Notes under the pieces: generated by a model | Told to the model about the DNA's origin: nothing | The model's database searches: none | What the model saw: the letters and a program-made list of their open reading frames with translations, nothing else | Shown: positions 35,100 through 43,378 of the stretch, piece after piece | Layout: each line of letters starts with the position of its first letter | How positions within the stretch are numbered: the first letter of the stretch is position 1 | Position numbers and translations under genes: made by a program | Assembly (NCBI GenBank): GCA_035459965.1 | Contig: DATHXC010000004.1 | Coordinates: forward strand, 248,001 to 312,000 | DNA length: 64,000 nucleotides | DNA from: DATHXC01 sp035459965 | GTDB lineage: Bacteria; Pseudomonadota; Gammaproteobacteria; Burkholderiales; Methylophilaceae | Direction of reading: 5' to 3'

Positions 35100-36470
35100 T
35101 CAATTTATAGTTGATTTGTGCGTGTTTTGTAGCTGAATTGCCATTTGTTTCAAAAAGCTCATGGCCACCTTAGGCTCCCCCAGTAGCAGAGTTTGAATGT
35201 TGGCAGTACTAACCATAACAATTTCCGCTTCCGCTGAGTCTACAATCGCATCAGCAATTCTATCGGTTTCTGCTAATACTGCCATTTCACCAAAATAATC
35301 TCCCGCACTCAGTTGCTTAAACACCCTGCCATCAAGCACCAGGCTAATCTCGCCAGATACGATATAAAACAGGTCATGCCCATTTTCTCCTTTTCGGAAT
35401 ACATACTCGCTCTGCTTATATAGGCGGCCATAACGGCTCATGAGCTCGCTCAGGTAATGGTTTTTATCTTTGGGCATCTCGCCAAATAACCCACGCAATA
35501 ACAACACATGTTTTTTGTGCAAAGTGGAAATTAACTCAGTGCCCAGCAGGAAAACAGCAAAGGTGTAATAAAGCCAGCCTATCGAGATGAACATGTTTTT
35601 CATGCCACCGAAGATAGTCCCATATGACTGGTTGAGTGACAGGAATATGCCAAATAAAGGGCGCATGGCAATCCATAGTACAGCTGTGACTACAGAGCCT
35701 ATGATGATGTGTTTGGCGGCAACCCGTGCCGGGAAGAACACACGGTAAAAAAGGGCAATCAGTAATGAGCTGATCAATATTGAACTAGCGAGATTGATCA
35801 GCTCGGAATGGCTGGCCGCCGGATTGAGAAAAGCCAGTACTTTTTCGAGCATTAAGCCAAAAAAAGTAAACATGAAGAACATCAATAATATGCCTAGCAC
35901 GGCGAACACATCTTTGACTTTACGTCGAATAAATGAGGGCGCTTCTATCATTGCTGAGATGGTATAGAAGGCAGAGCGCAATGCACCTGCCAGTGGTGTG
36001 ACTATCCACAATAAAGCAAACATGCCGAATGCTCCCCACACCGCCTGATGCCTGGATATGTTGTAAACCTCCAGCATGATGCGCTGACTGAATTTGGGAA
36101 CCAAGTTGCTGGTGATAATCGCCAGCTTCACGATTGCATAGTCTGATGAAATGACCAAATGGCTCAGCATGAAGAATATGAGCAAAGCCATGGGTATAAG
36201 CGCAAACATGGCATAGAACGAAAGCGAAGCCGACAGGCCTAGCCCATTGTGCTGCCGAAACGCAATGAATGTTTCGCGCATTACAAACAGCGGAGTGCTG
36301 TAGTGATGCTTAGCGTAGGCCTCACGCGGTTTTGTAATGACGGGGTGATTGCCCAGGTCTTTAACCTGGCGGAATGTGTTTTTCAAGATGTAGTTTTTGA
36401 TTACCTGGGAACTTAGTGATATTGCAAAGTTATTTGAGCGAAAGTGATTTGAATTGTTCAGTGGCTGCAA
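35100..36470 (-). CDS. YihY/BrkB-family membrane protein fused to a cyclic-nucleotide-binding domain
   Basis: 456 residues. Residues about 65-335 are a YihY (BrkB-like) integral membrane domain with six hydrophobic segments (opening LGLSASLSFYAMFALIPMAL). Residues about 345-450 form a cNMP-binding beta-roll: YVFRKGENGHDLFYIVSGEI, then DYFGEMAVLAETDRIADAIV with the phosphate-binding Gly-Glu and Arg. There is no helix-turn-helix, so the nucleotide would control the membrane part rather than DNA. The start is uncertain: the ATG at 36470 lies within the end of the upstream gene and an internal Met (36281) lies just before the first helix. Confidence 0.8.
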   Translation of the reverse strand: MQPLNNSNHFRSNNFAISLSSQVIKNYILKNTFRQVKDLGNHPVITKPREAYAKHHYSTPLFVMRETFIAFRQHNGLGLSASLSFYAMFALIPMALLIFFMLSHLVISSDYAIVKLAIITSNLVPKFSQRIMLEVYNISRHQAVWGAFGMFALLWIVTPLAGALRSAFYTISAMIEAPSFIRRKVKDVFAVLGILLMFFMFTFFGLMLEKVLAFLNPAASHSELINLASSILISSLLIALFYRVFFPARVAAKHIIIGSVVTAVLWIAMRPLFGIFLSLNQSYGTIFGGMKNMFISIGWLYYTFAVFLLGTELISTLHKKHVLLLRGLFGEMPKDKNHYLSELMSRYGRLYKQSEYVFRKGENGHDLFYIVSGEISLVLDGRVFKQLSAGDYFGEMAVLAETDRIADAIVDSAEAEIVMVSTANIQTLLLGEPKVAMSFLKQMAIQLQNTHKSTIN

Positions 36471-37389
36471 CTAGGGCGGAAGTGGTGCCTGACTCCATCG
36501 CTGAGTGGCCAGCATCCACTACCATATGAAGCTCAGCGTGTGGCATGGTTTTCTTGAGATCCCAAGCCGTAATAGGCGGGCACACCATATCATAGCGCCC
36601 CTGCACGATAATCGTCGCGATATGGCTTAGCTTGCTGGCTTTCTGCAACATATCACTACCATCTATAAAGCATTCATTCACTATATAGTGTAATTGCACT
36701 CTTGCTCTCGCTACCTGGATATCGTCTGATACTGATGAACCAGTGCTAGTACTGGGCCGTAATGTCATGATGCTGCTCTCATAAGCATTCCAATGGGTGG
36801 CTGCCGGAGCATTGATGGCTGGGTCATTAGAGAATATACGTTTTACGTAAGCGCCCACAATGTCGTCTTGCTCATCAGCGGGAATAAATGCCAACAACTT
36901 ATCCCAGGCCTCCGGGTAAAAATGCCTGACTTCATTCAAGAACCATACAAGCTCACTGCTGCGACTTAAAAATATACCGCGCAGTATTAGGCCGGTCACT
37001 CGCTCTGGATAAGCCAATGCATAGGCCAAGCCCAGTGTGCTTCCCCATGAGCCGCCAAAAACCAGCCAGCGATCTATATTCAGCTTTGCCCTTAAGCCTT
37101 CAATATCTGCAACGAGATGCTCTGTAGTATTTTGTTCAACAGAGCCGAGTGGCGTGCTACGACCGCATCCACGTTGATCAAGCAGTATTATTCGATAATA
37201 TGCCGGGTCGAAAAAGCGCCGCTGTGCCGGATTGCAGCCGCTACCAGGGCCACCATGTAAAAAGACAACGGGCTGCCCATCAGGATTGCCACATTCTTCG
37301 TAATAAATCTTATGCAAATAAAGCGATTCATACCATCCGGCATGGAATGGCTCAATTTCTGGATACAAGTTGTAAGTGTCTGATAACAT
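36430..37389 (-). CDS. pip: Proline iminopeptidase
   Basis: 319 residues. Alpha/beta-hydrolase of peptidase family S33: oxyanion-hole motif VVFLHGGPGSGCNPAQRRFF, DQRGCGRSTP, and nucleophile elbow FGGSWGSTLGLAYALAYP with the catalytic Ser; catalytic His near the C-terminus in VVDAGHSAM. Removes N-terminal proline from peptides. The start at 37389 (MLSDTYNLYPEIEPF) matches the family; the longer in-frame extension is AT-rich and includes palindromes of the xoxF control region, so it is probably untranslated. Confidence 0.92.
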   Translation of the reverse strand: MLSDTYNLYPEIEPFHAGWYESLYLHKIYYEECGNPDGQPVVFLHGGPGSGCNPAQRRFFDPAYYRIILLDQRGCGRSTPLGSVEQNTTEHLVADIEGLRAKLNIDRWLVFGGSWGSTLGLAYALAYPERVTGLILRGIFLSRSSELVWFLNEVRHFYPEAWDKLLAFIPADEQDDIVGAYVKRIFSNDPAINAPAATHWNAYESSIMTLRPSTSTGSSVSDDIQVARARVQLHYIVNECFIDGSDMLQKASKLSHIATIIVQGRYDMVCPPITAWDLKKTMPHAELHMVVDAGHSAMESGTTSALVAATEQFKSLSLK

Positions 37390-37498
37390 CTGGAAATTTA
37401 ATCTTTCATATTGATTATTATGATATTTTTTAAATATCATATCATTGAGACCATATCTAAAACGACAAGATGCAATAAACATGTAAAAATATTTACTG

Positions 37499-37555
37499 AA
37501 ATTGTAAATAAATTGTAAATAGACTATTGCAAATCGTGTGCGAGTGTTCTAACAT
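37499..37555 (+). promoter_or_regulatory. Putative xoxF promoter with an 11-bp tandem operator
   Basis: AAATTGTAAAT occurs twice without a gap (37499-37509 and 37510-37520), one helical turn apart. TTGCAA (37527-37532) and TAACAT (37550-37555) follow with 17 bases between. The repeats end seven bases before the -35 box, a usual position for an activator. The predicted leader to the xoxF start is about 135 bases. This is the 308-base gap between the divergent pip and xoxF genes. Confidence 0.5.
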
Positions 37556-37697
37556 CACTACGCGCTCACAAGAGTGAAGCGAAAAGTAAGGCTTCAGAAT
37601 ACTTGCAAGATCTCAGGCGTTTACAAATGAGAGAGGCAATATTCTGATTTTTTACTTTTGAATAAACCCTTAGTAGTAACAACTATGGAGATTGAAA

Positions 37698-39575
37698 ATG
37701 GAGATGAGCAAAATCAAATTGGCTCTAGGTTTGGCAGTAGGTGCATCATTGGTAATGCCAATGGTTGCATCAGCCGCCGCTGACCAAGAAAAAGCAATTG
37801 CAAATGCTGACAACTGGGCCCACCCACGTGGTAACCACACAAATAATGCATACAGCACATTGTCACAAATCAACAAAGGCAACGTTAAAAACGTTAAAGC
37901 TGCATGGACATTCGCAACCGGTGTAAACCGTGGACACGAAGGCTCACCAGTTGTTGTTGGTAACATGATGTATGTACATACAGCATTCCCTAATAACGTA
38001 TACGCTCTTGACTTAAGCGACAATCAAAAAATCGTATGGTCATATTTCCCTAAACAAGATCCATCAGTTCAAGCAGTTCTTTGCTGCGACAACGTAAGCC
38101 GTGGTCTTGGTTATGGCGATGGCAAGATTTTCTTGCAACAAAATGACGGTATGTTGGTTGCTTTAGATGCTAAGACTGGTGCTAAAGTTTGGGATCTGAA
38201 GAATACAGATCCTAAAGTTGGCGCTACTAACACTAACGCTCCACACGTAATTAAAGACAAAGTGCTGACAGGTTGCTCTGGTGCTGAATTTGGTGTTCGC
38301 TGCTTTATCGCTGCTTACAACATCAAAGACGGTTCTTTGGCATGGAAAGCATACAGCACTGGTCCTGACGCTGAAGTTCTGATCGGCGCTGACTTCAACA
38401 AAGAAAACCCACAATACTCAGCACTGTCAGTTTACGAAGATGTAAACGGTGGTAACAAAGAAGGTGGTTCTTTCAAGAAGCTGGCTAACGACAAGATCAA
38501 AATCGGCGAAAAAGAACTGGGCACACGTACCTGGGCTAAACCACAAGCAGTTAAAGATGGTTGGCAACATGGTGGTGGTTCTGTTTGGGGCTGGTGGCCA
38601 TATGATGCTAAGTCAAACTTAGTATATTACGGTACTGGTAACCCATCAGTTTGGAATCCAGATGTACGTCCAGGCGACAACAAATGGTCTATGACTATTT
38701 TCGCTCGTGACTTAGACACTGGTATTGCAAAATGGGGCATGCAAATGACTCCACACGACGAATGGGATTATGACGGTATTAACGAAGTTATCCTGTTTGA
38801 CAAGGGTGGCAAGACATACGCATGGCACCATGACCGTAACGGTTTTGCATACACTTTCCAAGCTAGCAACGGTACTTTAGTTGCTGCACAAAAAGTGCAT
38901 CCATTCGTTAACTGGGCAACTGATGTTGACATGAAGACTGGCGTACCTAACAAGGACGGTAAGTACTCAACTCACCAAGACTACAATGCTAAGGGTATCT
39001 GCCCAGCTGCATTGGGTACTAAGGATCAACAACCAGCTGCTTACAGCCCACGTACTGGTCTGATTTACTCACCACTGAACCACGTATGTATGACATACGA
39101 GCCAGTTGAGTCTAAGTATGTTGCTGGTCAACCTTGGGTTGGTGCGACCCTGACTATGTTTGCTGGTCCTGACGGCGTAATGGGTGGCTTTGCTGCTTAT
39201 GATCCTATGACTAACAAATCAGTTTGGTACAACAAAGAGAAGTTCTCAGCATGGGGCGGTGCTTTAACTACTGCTTCTGACTTGGTGTTCTACGGTACTT
39301 TGGATCGTTGGTTCAAGGCTGTTGATGCTAAGACTGGTAAAGAACTTTGGAAATTCCAAGTTGGTTCTGGTGTGATTGGTAATGCATTCACATACGGTAA
39401 CAAGGGTAAACAATATGTTGGCGTACTGTCCGGTATCGGCGGTTGGGCTGGTGTTGCGATGAACCTTGGTATGACTAACGATACAGATGCACTTGGTGCA
39501 GCTGGTGGTTACAAAGAGCTGACCAAGTACAACGCTGCTCCTGGCGGCGGTGCACTGAACGTGTTTAGCCTGTAA
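37698..39575 (+). CDS. xoxF: Lanthanide-dependent methanol dehydrogenase XoxF
   Basis: 625 residues with a signal peptide of about 26 (ASLVMPMVASA). PQQ beta-propeller enzyme oxidising methanol to formaldehyde (XoxF may go on to formate) in the periplasm. The adjacent-cysteine disulfide is Cys129-Cys130 (VLCCDNVSRG). The diagnostic motif is HDEWDYDGINE: catalytic Asp357 and, two residues later, Asp359, the extra metal ligand that marks lanthanide enzymes and is Ala in calcium MxaF. Methylophilaceae enzymes usually fall in clade XoxF4. ATG 37698 chosen with GGAG seven bases upstream. Strong biased codon use (CCA, GGT, GTT) indicates very high expression. Confidence 0.97.
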   Translation: MEMSKIKLALGLAVGASLVMPMVASAAADQEKAIANADNWAHPRGNHTNNAYSTLSQINKGNVKNVKAAWTFATGVNRGHEGSPVVVGNMMYVHTAFPNNVYALDLSDNQKIVWSYFPKQDPSVQAVLCCDNVSRGLGYGDGKIFLQQNDGMLVALDAKTGAKVWDLKNTDPKVGATNTNAPHVIKDKVLTGCSGAEFGVRCFIAAYNIKDGSLAWKAYSTGPDAEVLIGADFNKENPQYSALSVYEDVNGGNKEGGSFKKLANDKIKIGEKELGTRTWAKPQAVKDGWQHGGGSVWGWWPYDAKSNLVYYGTGNPSVWNPDVRPGDNKWSMTIFARDLDTGIAKWGMQMTPHDEWDYDGINEVILFDKGGKTYAWHHDRNGFAYTFQASNGTLVAAQKVHPFVNWATDVDMKTGVPNKDGKYSTHQDYNAKGICPAALGTKDQQPAAYSPRTGLIYSPLNHVCMTYEPVESKYVAGQPWVGATLTMFAGPDGVMGGFAAYDPMTNKSVWYNKEKFSAWGGALTTASDLVFYGTLDRWFKAVDAKTGKELWKFQVGSGVIGNAFTYGNKGKQYVGVLSGIGGWAGVAMNLGMTNDTDALGAAGGYKELTKYNAAPGGGALNVFSL

Positions 39576-39633
39576 TTTAATGTCGTAAGATATTAAATTC
39601 ACAGAACTAACCGTTAGTTAGTGTGTCATATAA

Positions 39634-39660
39634 ACACCCCGCTTATGCGGGGTGTTTTTT
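39634..39660 (+). terminator. Strong terminator between xoxF and xoxJ
   Basis: ACACCCCGC/GCGGGGTGT stem (39634-39654) with a short loop and six T. Expected to let only part of the abundant xoxF transcripts continue into xoxJ. Confidence 0.93.
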
Positions 39661-39702
39661 ATGTGTAAGCCTATAAATCTAACGGAAAATGAGGAAGAAG
39701 TA

Positions 39703-40617
39703 ATGTTTAAAAATCTGCTGATATGTATGCTTTTAGGGGGCGCTTTTGTTAGTGCTAATATTTCTGCTGCAGAGCCTGAGATTCCGTCACTTAATCCTGA
39801 TGAAGGAAGAATGGGTGAAATAAGGCGAGTAATTGATCCAACAGAATTCAAAGTATGTGCAGACCCAGAAAACCTGCCATATTCAAATCTTAAGCAGGAA
39901 GGTTTTGAAGATAAAATTGCAGCACTGATAGCTGAAGATTTAGGAAAGAAATTATCATTTGCCTATGCATATTATCGCCAAGGTTTCTTAAGAAATACGC
40001 TTAATGCCAACAGATGTGACCTTATCATGAGCACGACTTCTGATAATGACTCCATGCTCACATCGAAACCGTACTATAGATCTACGCATGTCTTCGTTTA
40101 CCGCAAAGACAGTGGCTATAATATTAAAGATTGGGATTCCCCAGACTTACGTAAAGCCGTCATTGGTATCGTTGGCGAAGGCCCTGCCACAAGGCCACTT
40201 GCTGATCATGACCTCATGGGCAATGCCAGGCCATATCGTATACAGCGTGACTTAAATCTACCGCCAAGCTTTATGATTGATGATCTTGTAAAGGGCGACA
40301 TTGACGTTGCTATTGTGTGGGGGCCAATTGGTGGCTATTATGCTAAACAATCTAAAGTGCCGCTTGTTGTTGTGCCGGTTCCAGAATATGAAAATATTAA
40401 TGTTCATGGGAAAATAGACTGGAACATATCAATTGGTGTACGTAAAAGAGATAAAGAACGCATGGCAATGATTCAGGAAGTATTAGATCGTCGCCAAAAT
40501 GATATTCTAAAGATTCTTGATGATTATGGTATTCCTCATGTGCCTGTTGTTGCAGGAGATAGTATTGAGAAGAAAGCTCGCGAAGCTTTGAAAGCCCGCG
40601 AAGCCAATAGTAAGTAA
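39703..40617 (+). CDS. xoxJ: XoxJ/MxaJ-like periplasmic protein
   Basis: 304 residues, signal peptide about 1-21 (ends ANISA). Solute-binding-protein fold related to MxaJ: FKVCADPENLPYSNLKQEGF near the N-terminus, CDLIMSTTSDNDSMLTSKPYY and IDDLVKGDIDVAIVWGPIGG. XoxJ proteins are needed for, or assist, XoxF maturation or activation; the exact role is not settled. ATG at 39703 chosen for its GAGGAAG ribosome site and signal peptide, well after the terminator. No signs of substrate-binding ABC partner genes nearby. Confidence 0.93.
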   Translation: MFKNLLICMLLGGAFVSANISAAEPEIPSLNPDEGRMGEIRRVIDPTEFKVCADPENLPYSNLKQEGFEDKIAALIAEDLGKKLSFAYAYYRQGFLRNTLNANRCDLIMSTTSDNDSMLTSKPYYRSTHVFVYRKDSGYNIKDWDSPDLRKAVIGIVGEGPATRPLADHDLMGNARPYRIQRDLNLPPSFMIDDLVKGDIDVAIVWGPIGGYYAKQSKVPLVVVPVPEYENINVHGKIDWNISIGVRKRDKERMAMIQEVLDRRQNDILKILDDYGIPHVPVVAGDSIEKKAREALKAREANSK

Positions 40618-40771
40618 TAAAGTCGCAATGGTTAGCGTTATTTAAGGGCTCAAAAGTCAACCGATATAGCGCTAACTCGTTAAATGTATACAATTGATTT
40701 TTTGACTTACGCATCAATTGACGCATAGTAAAAATCAAAATGTAGTTGAAATTTACAAATTAGGAGATGAC

Positions 40772-41287
40772 ATGTTAGGCAATAAGGCAGTTAAAGCAGC
40801 ATTTTTTATATCTATGCTTACCTTGGTAGGCTTAACTTTTTCGCTACAAGCAAATGCTGCATGTGATTTGGTATCAACAAAAGACGGTAGTCCTTTGGGT
40901 GTCAAGGCTGTAGACACAGATACACCTGAAGCGAAGCAATTTCTGGATACCTGTATCAACCCTTACACCAAGTTATTTGCTAATGATGCAGAAGCAGCTA
41001 AAAAAGGTAAAAAGTTGTTTGGTTTGTATTCATGCACGCAGTGCCATGGACCAAATGCAGGTGGTCAAGTTGGCCCAAGCATTACTGATGACCGTTGGCA
41101 ATATGCTAAACACATCACTGATAAAGGTGTGTTTGAAACAATCGCAGGCGGCAGTAACGGTGGTATGTTTGCTTGGCACCAACAACTGGGTAGCCCAGAT
41201 AATCCATCGACTGACGATATCCTCAAAATCATTGGTTGGTTACGTACTCAATACAAAGGTGGCGACGACAGGCCTTGGTTGAAGTAA
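40772..41287 (+). CDS. xoxG: Cytochrome c XoxG, electron acceptor of XoxF
   Basis: 171 residues, signal peptide 1-29. Haem site CTQCH at 88-92, and the axial-Met loop is SNGGMFAWHQQLG, the long-loop form typical of cytochrome cL/XoxG. Two extra cysteines (Cys31 and Cys61) lie before the haem domain and could form a disulfide. Follows xoxJ by 154 bases in which a weak promoter-like pair (TTGACT, CATAGT) is visible. Ribosome site TTAGGAGATGAC. Confidence 0.93.
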   Translation: MLGNKAVKAAFFISMLTLVGLTFSLQANAACDLVSTKDGSPLGVKAVDTDTPEAKQFLDTCINPYTKLFANDAEAAKKGKKLFGLYSCTQCHGPNAGGQVGPSITDDRWQYAKHITDKGVFETIAGGSNGGMFAWHQQLGSPDNPSTDDILKIIGWLRTQYKGGDDRPWLK

Positions 41288-41308
41288 GTAATAGTTGATT
41301 GTTCTATA

Positions 41309-41345
41309 AACGGCCACTGCTAATCAGCAGTGGCCGTTTTTTTAT
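41309..41345 (+). terminator. Terminator after xoxG
   Basis: AACGGCCACTGCT/AGCAGTGGCCGTT long stem with a small loop and seven T. Separates xoxG from the next cytochrome gene. Confidence 0.93.
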
Positions 41346-41400
41346 GCATAAGTCGCTATGTAATGGGGTAAAATTAATTACTTTTTAGAGGAGAGTAAAA

Positions 41401-41937
41401 ATGCACAAAATCAATATAAATATAATATTAGTGGTTTTACTTGCAGGCTTGACAGCTGCATGTAGCAAAGGCAGTGGCGACTCGGCAGGCAAAGAGTCTA
41501 CTGGCGCATCAAGTGGTACGGCAATTGCGTTTGTGACTACACAAGACAGTTCGCCATTGGAAATTAAGACCGAATTTTTTGATACCCCTGCGGCTAAAGA
41601 ATTCTTGAGCACAGGTAAAAATCCCTATATCGGCAATGCTGAAGCAGTCGAAAAAGGTAAAAAAATATTTCAGTTGTATTCCTGTACCCAGTGCCATGGC
41701 CCCGAAGCTAAAGGTCAGGTTGGGCCAAACCTGACCGGCCCTGATTACCGTTATCCTAAAGATGCAACCAATAAAGGCATGTTTGAAACTATCTGGCATG
41801 GCACGAATGGTGGTATGGGTGCAAAAGGCAAAGGTTTGATGGATCCAACAGATCCTAGCAATGGTATTACACCAGATGAAACATTAAAGGTCATTGCATG
41901 GATTCGCAGCCATGGCGGCGTAACAGGTAATGAATAA
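41401..41937 (+). CDS. Lipid-anchored cytochrome c, XoxG-like
   Basis: 178 residues. Lipoprotein signal with lipobox LTAAC (Cys21), a Ser/Gly-rich tether of about 20 residues, then a cytochrome cL-like domain with haem site CTQCH at 95-99 and loop TNGGMGAKG. It is nearly the same protein as the soluble cytochrome at 32132 (HGTNGGMGAKG and DPxDPxNG shared) but membrane-anchored, and differs from xoxG in the axial loop. It could carry electrons from XoxG or the dehydrogenases to the membrane chain. Followed 25 bases later by ndh. Confidence 0.88.
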   Translation: MHKININIILVVLLAGLTAACSKGSGDSAGKESTGASSGTAIAFVTTQDSSPLEIKTEFFDTPAAKEFLSTGKNPYIGNAEAVEKGKKIFQLYSCTQCHGPEAKGQVGPNLTGPDYRYPKDATNKGMFETIWHGTNGGMGAKGKGLMDPTDPSNGITPDETLKVIAWIRSHGGVTGNE

Positions 41938-41962
41938 GTATTAAAATCAGAAAAGGTAAGTT

Positions 41963-43297
41963 ATGCAATTGCAATCTAAAGATGGGTCTGACATGCATCG
42001 CGTAGTGATCGTCGGTGGTGGGGCAGGTGGGCTTGAGCTTGCTACCCGTCTAGGCAACACATTGGGCCGTAAGGGTAAGGCGGAAATCACCCTGATTGAC
42101 CGTACACGCACGCATGTCTGGAAACCTTTGTTGCATGAAATTGCTGCAGGTAGCATGAATCCAGACAAGCACGAACTGGAGTATCTGGCACAGGCGCACT
42201 GGCATCACTTTAAATTTCGTCTGGGCAGTATGGATGGGATAGACCGTGCAAAGAAAGAGGTCTATGTAGCGCCCTACCATGATGAGGATGGGGTTGAAGT
42301 TATCCCACGCAGGACGTTTGTATACGATACCTTAATCATCGCTATCGGCAGTACCACTAATGATTTTGGTATCAAAGGTGCCCGAGAGTATTCAATTGCC
42401 CTGGATACACAGGACCAAGCGGAACGTTTCCATCGCCGGTTGCATAACGCTTTGGTGCGTGCGCAAACCCAGGTTGAGCCAGTGCAAGCAGGCCAACTGG
42501 AAGTGGTGATCGTCGGTGCAGGTGCTACAGGGGTGGAGCTGGCAGCTGAATTGCATAATACTACTCGCGAACTGGCAGCTTATGGTCTCGATAAAATAGA
42601 TGCAGATCGCGATGTGAAAATATCACTGATTGAGGCCACAGACCGTGTGCTGCCTGCACTGCCGCTTGCGCTATCGCATGCCGTGGATCTTGAGTTAAGG
42701 AAGTTGCGTGTCCATGTTTATACAGGGGAACGTGTAACTGAGGTAACAGAAAAAGGCATATACACGCACAGTGGACGCTTTATTCCGTCCGCACTGGTAG
42801 TTTGGGCCGCTGGGATTAAAGCCCCGGATTTCCTGAGCAATCTGGATGGGCTGGAAGCGAATCGCATTAATCAGCTAGTCGTTAATCGCACATTGCAAAC
42901 GACATTGGATGAAGATGTTTTTGCATTTGGTGATTGTGCTGCATGCCCTTGGCCTGGTCATGATGGCAATGTACCGCCAAGAGCGCAGGCTGCGCATCAG
43001 CAGGCCTCAATGCTCATCAAAACCGTCAAGAGCAGGCTTGCAGGTAAGCCATTGCCAGAATATACCTACCGCGATTACGGCTCGCTCGTGAATCTTGGCC
43101 GTTACTCGACAGTGGGCAGTTTAATGGGCGCTATTGCTGGTGGCAGCCTGTTTATTGAAGGTATGTTTGCTAGGTTTATGTATCAATCCTTGTATCAAAT
43201 GCATTTGATGTCTTTACATGGCTTTTTTACAGTGTTTTTACAAACATTGGCGCGCTTAATTACAAGACGTACTGAACCGCAAGTAAAATTACATTAG
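41963..43297 (+). CDS. ndh: Type II NADH:quinone oxidoreductase
   Basis: 444 residues. Two Rossmann motifs: FAD VVIVGGGAGGLELATRLG at about 14-31 and NADH VVIVGAGATGVELAAEL mid-protein; VFAFGDCAACPW is the second FAD site; a C-terminal amphipathic helical region (FARFMYQSLYQMHLMSL) anchors it at the membrane. Oxidises NADH without proton pumping, useful in methylotrophs to remove excess NADH from formate oxidation. It directly follows the lipoprotein cytochrome. Confidence 0.92.
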   Translation: MQLQSKDGSDMHRVVIVGGGAGGLELATRLGNTLGRKGKAEITLIDRTRTHVWKPLLHEIAAGSMNPDKHELEYLAQAHWHHFKFRLGSMDGIDRAKKEVYVAPYHDEDGVEVIPRRTFVYDTLIIAIGSTTNDFGIKGAREYSIALDTQDQAERFHRRLHNALVRAQTQVEPVQAGQLEVVIVGAGATGVELAAELHNTTRELAAYGLDKIDADRDVKISLIEATDRVLPALPLALSHAVDLELRKLRVHVYTGERVTEVTEKGIYTHSGRFIPSALVVWAAGIKAPDFLSNLDGLEANRINQLVVNRTLQTTLDEDVFAFGDCAACPWPGHDGNVPPRAQAAHQQASMLIKTVKSRLAGKPLPEYTYRDYGSLVNLGRYSTVGSLMGAIAGGSLFIEGMFARFMYQSLYQMHLMSLHGFFTVFLQTLARLITRRTEPQVKLH

Positions 43298-43324
43298 TAG
43301 TAAAGCGACGTTTATGTGACTGAA

Positions 43325-43358
43325 AATAAAAAGCCTGGCAACTGCCAGGCTTTTTATT
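43325..43358. terminator. Bidirectional terminator between ndh and lplT
   Basis: AATAAAAAGCCTGGCA/TGCCAGGCTTTTTATT, a symmetric hairpin with A and T tracts on both sides, lying between convergent genes. Confidence 0.93.
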
Positions 43359-43378
43359 TGGATATGATTTATATAGAC

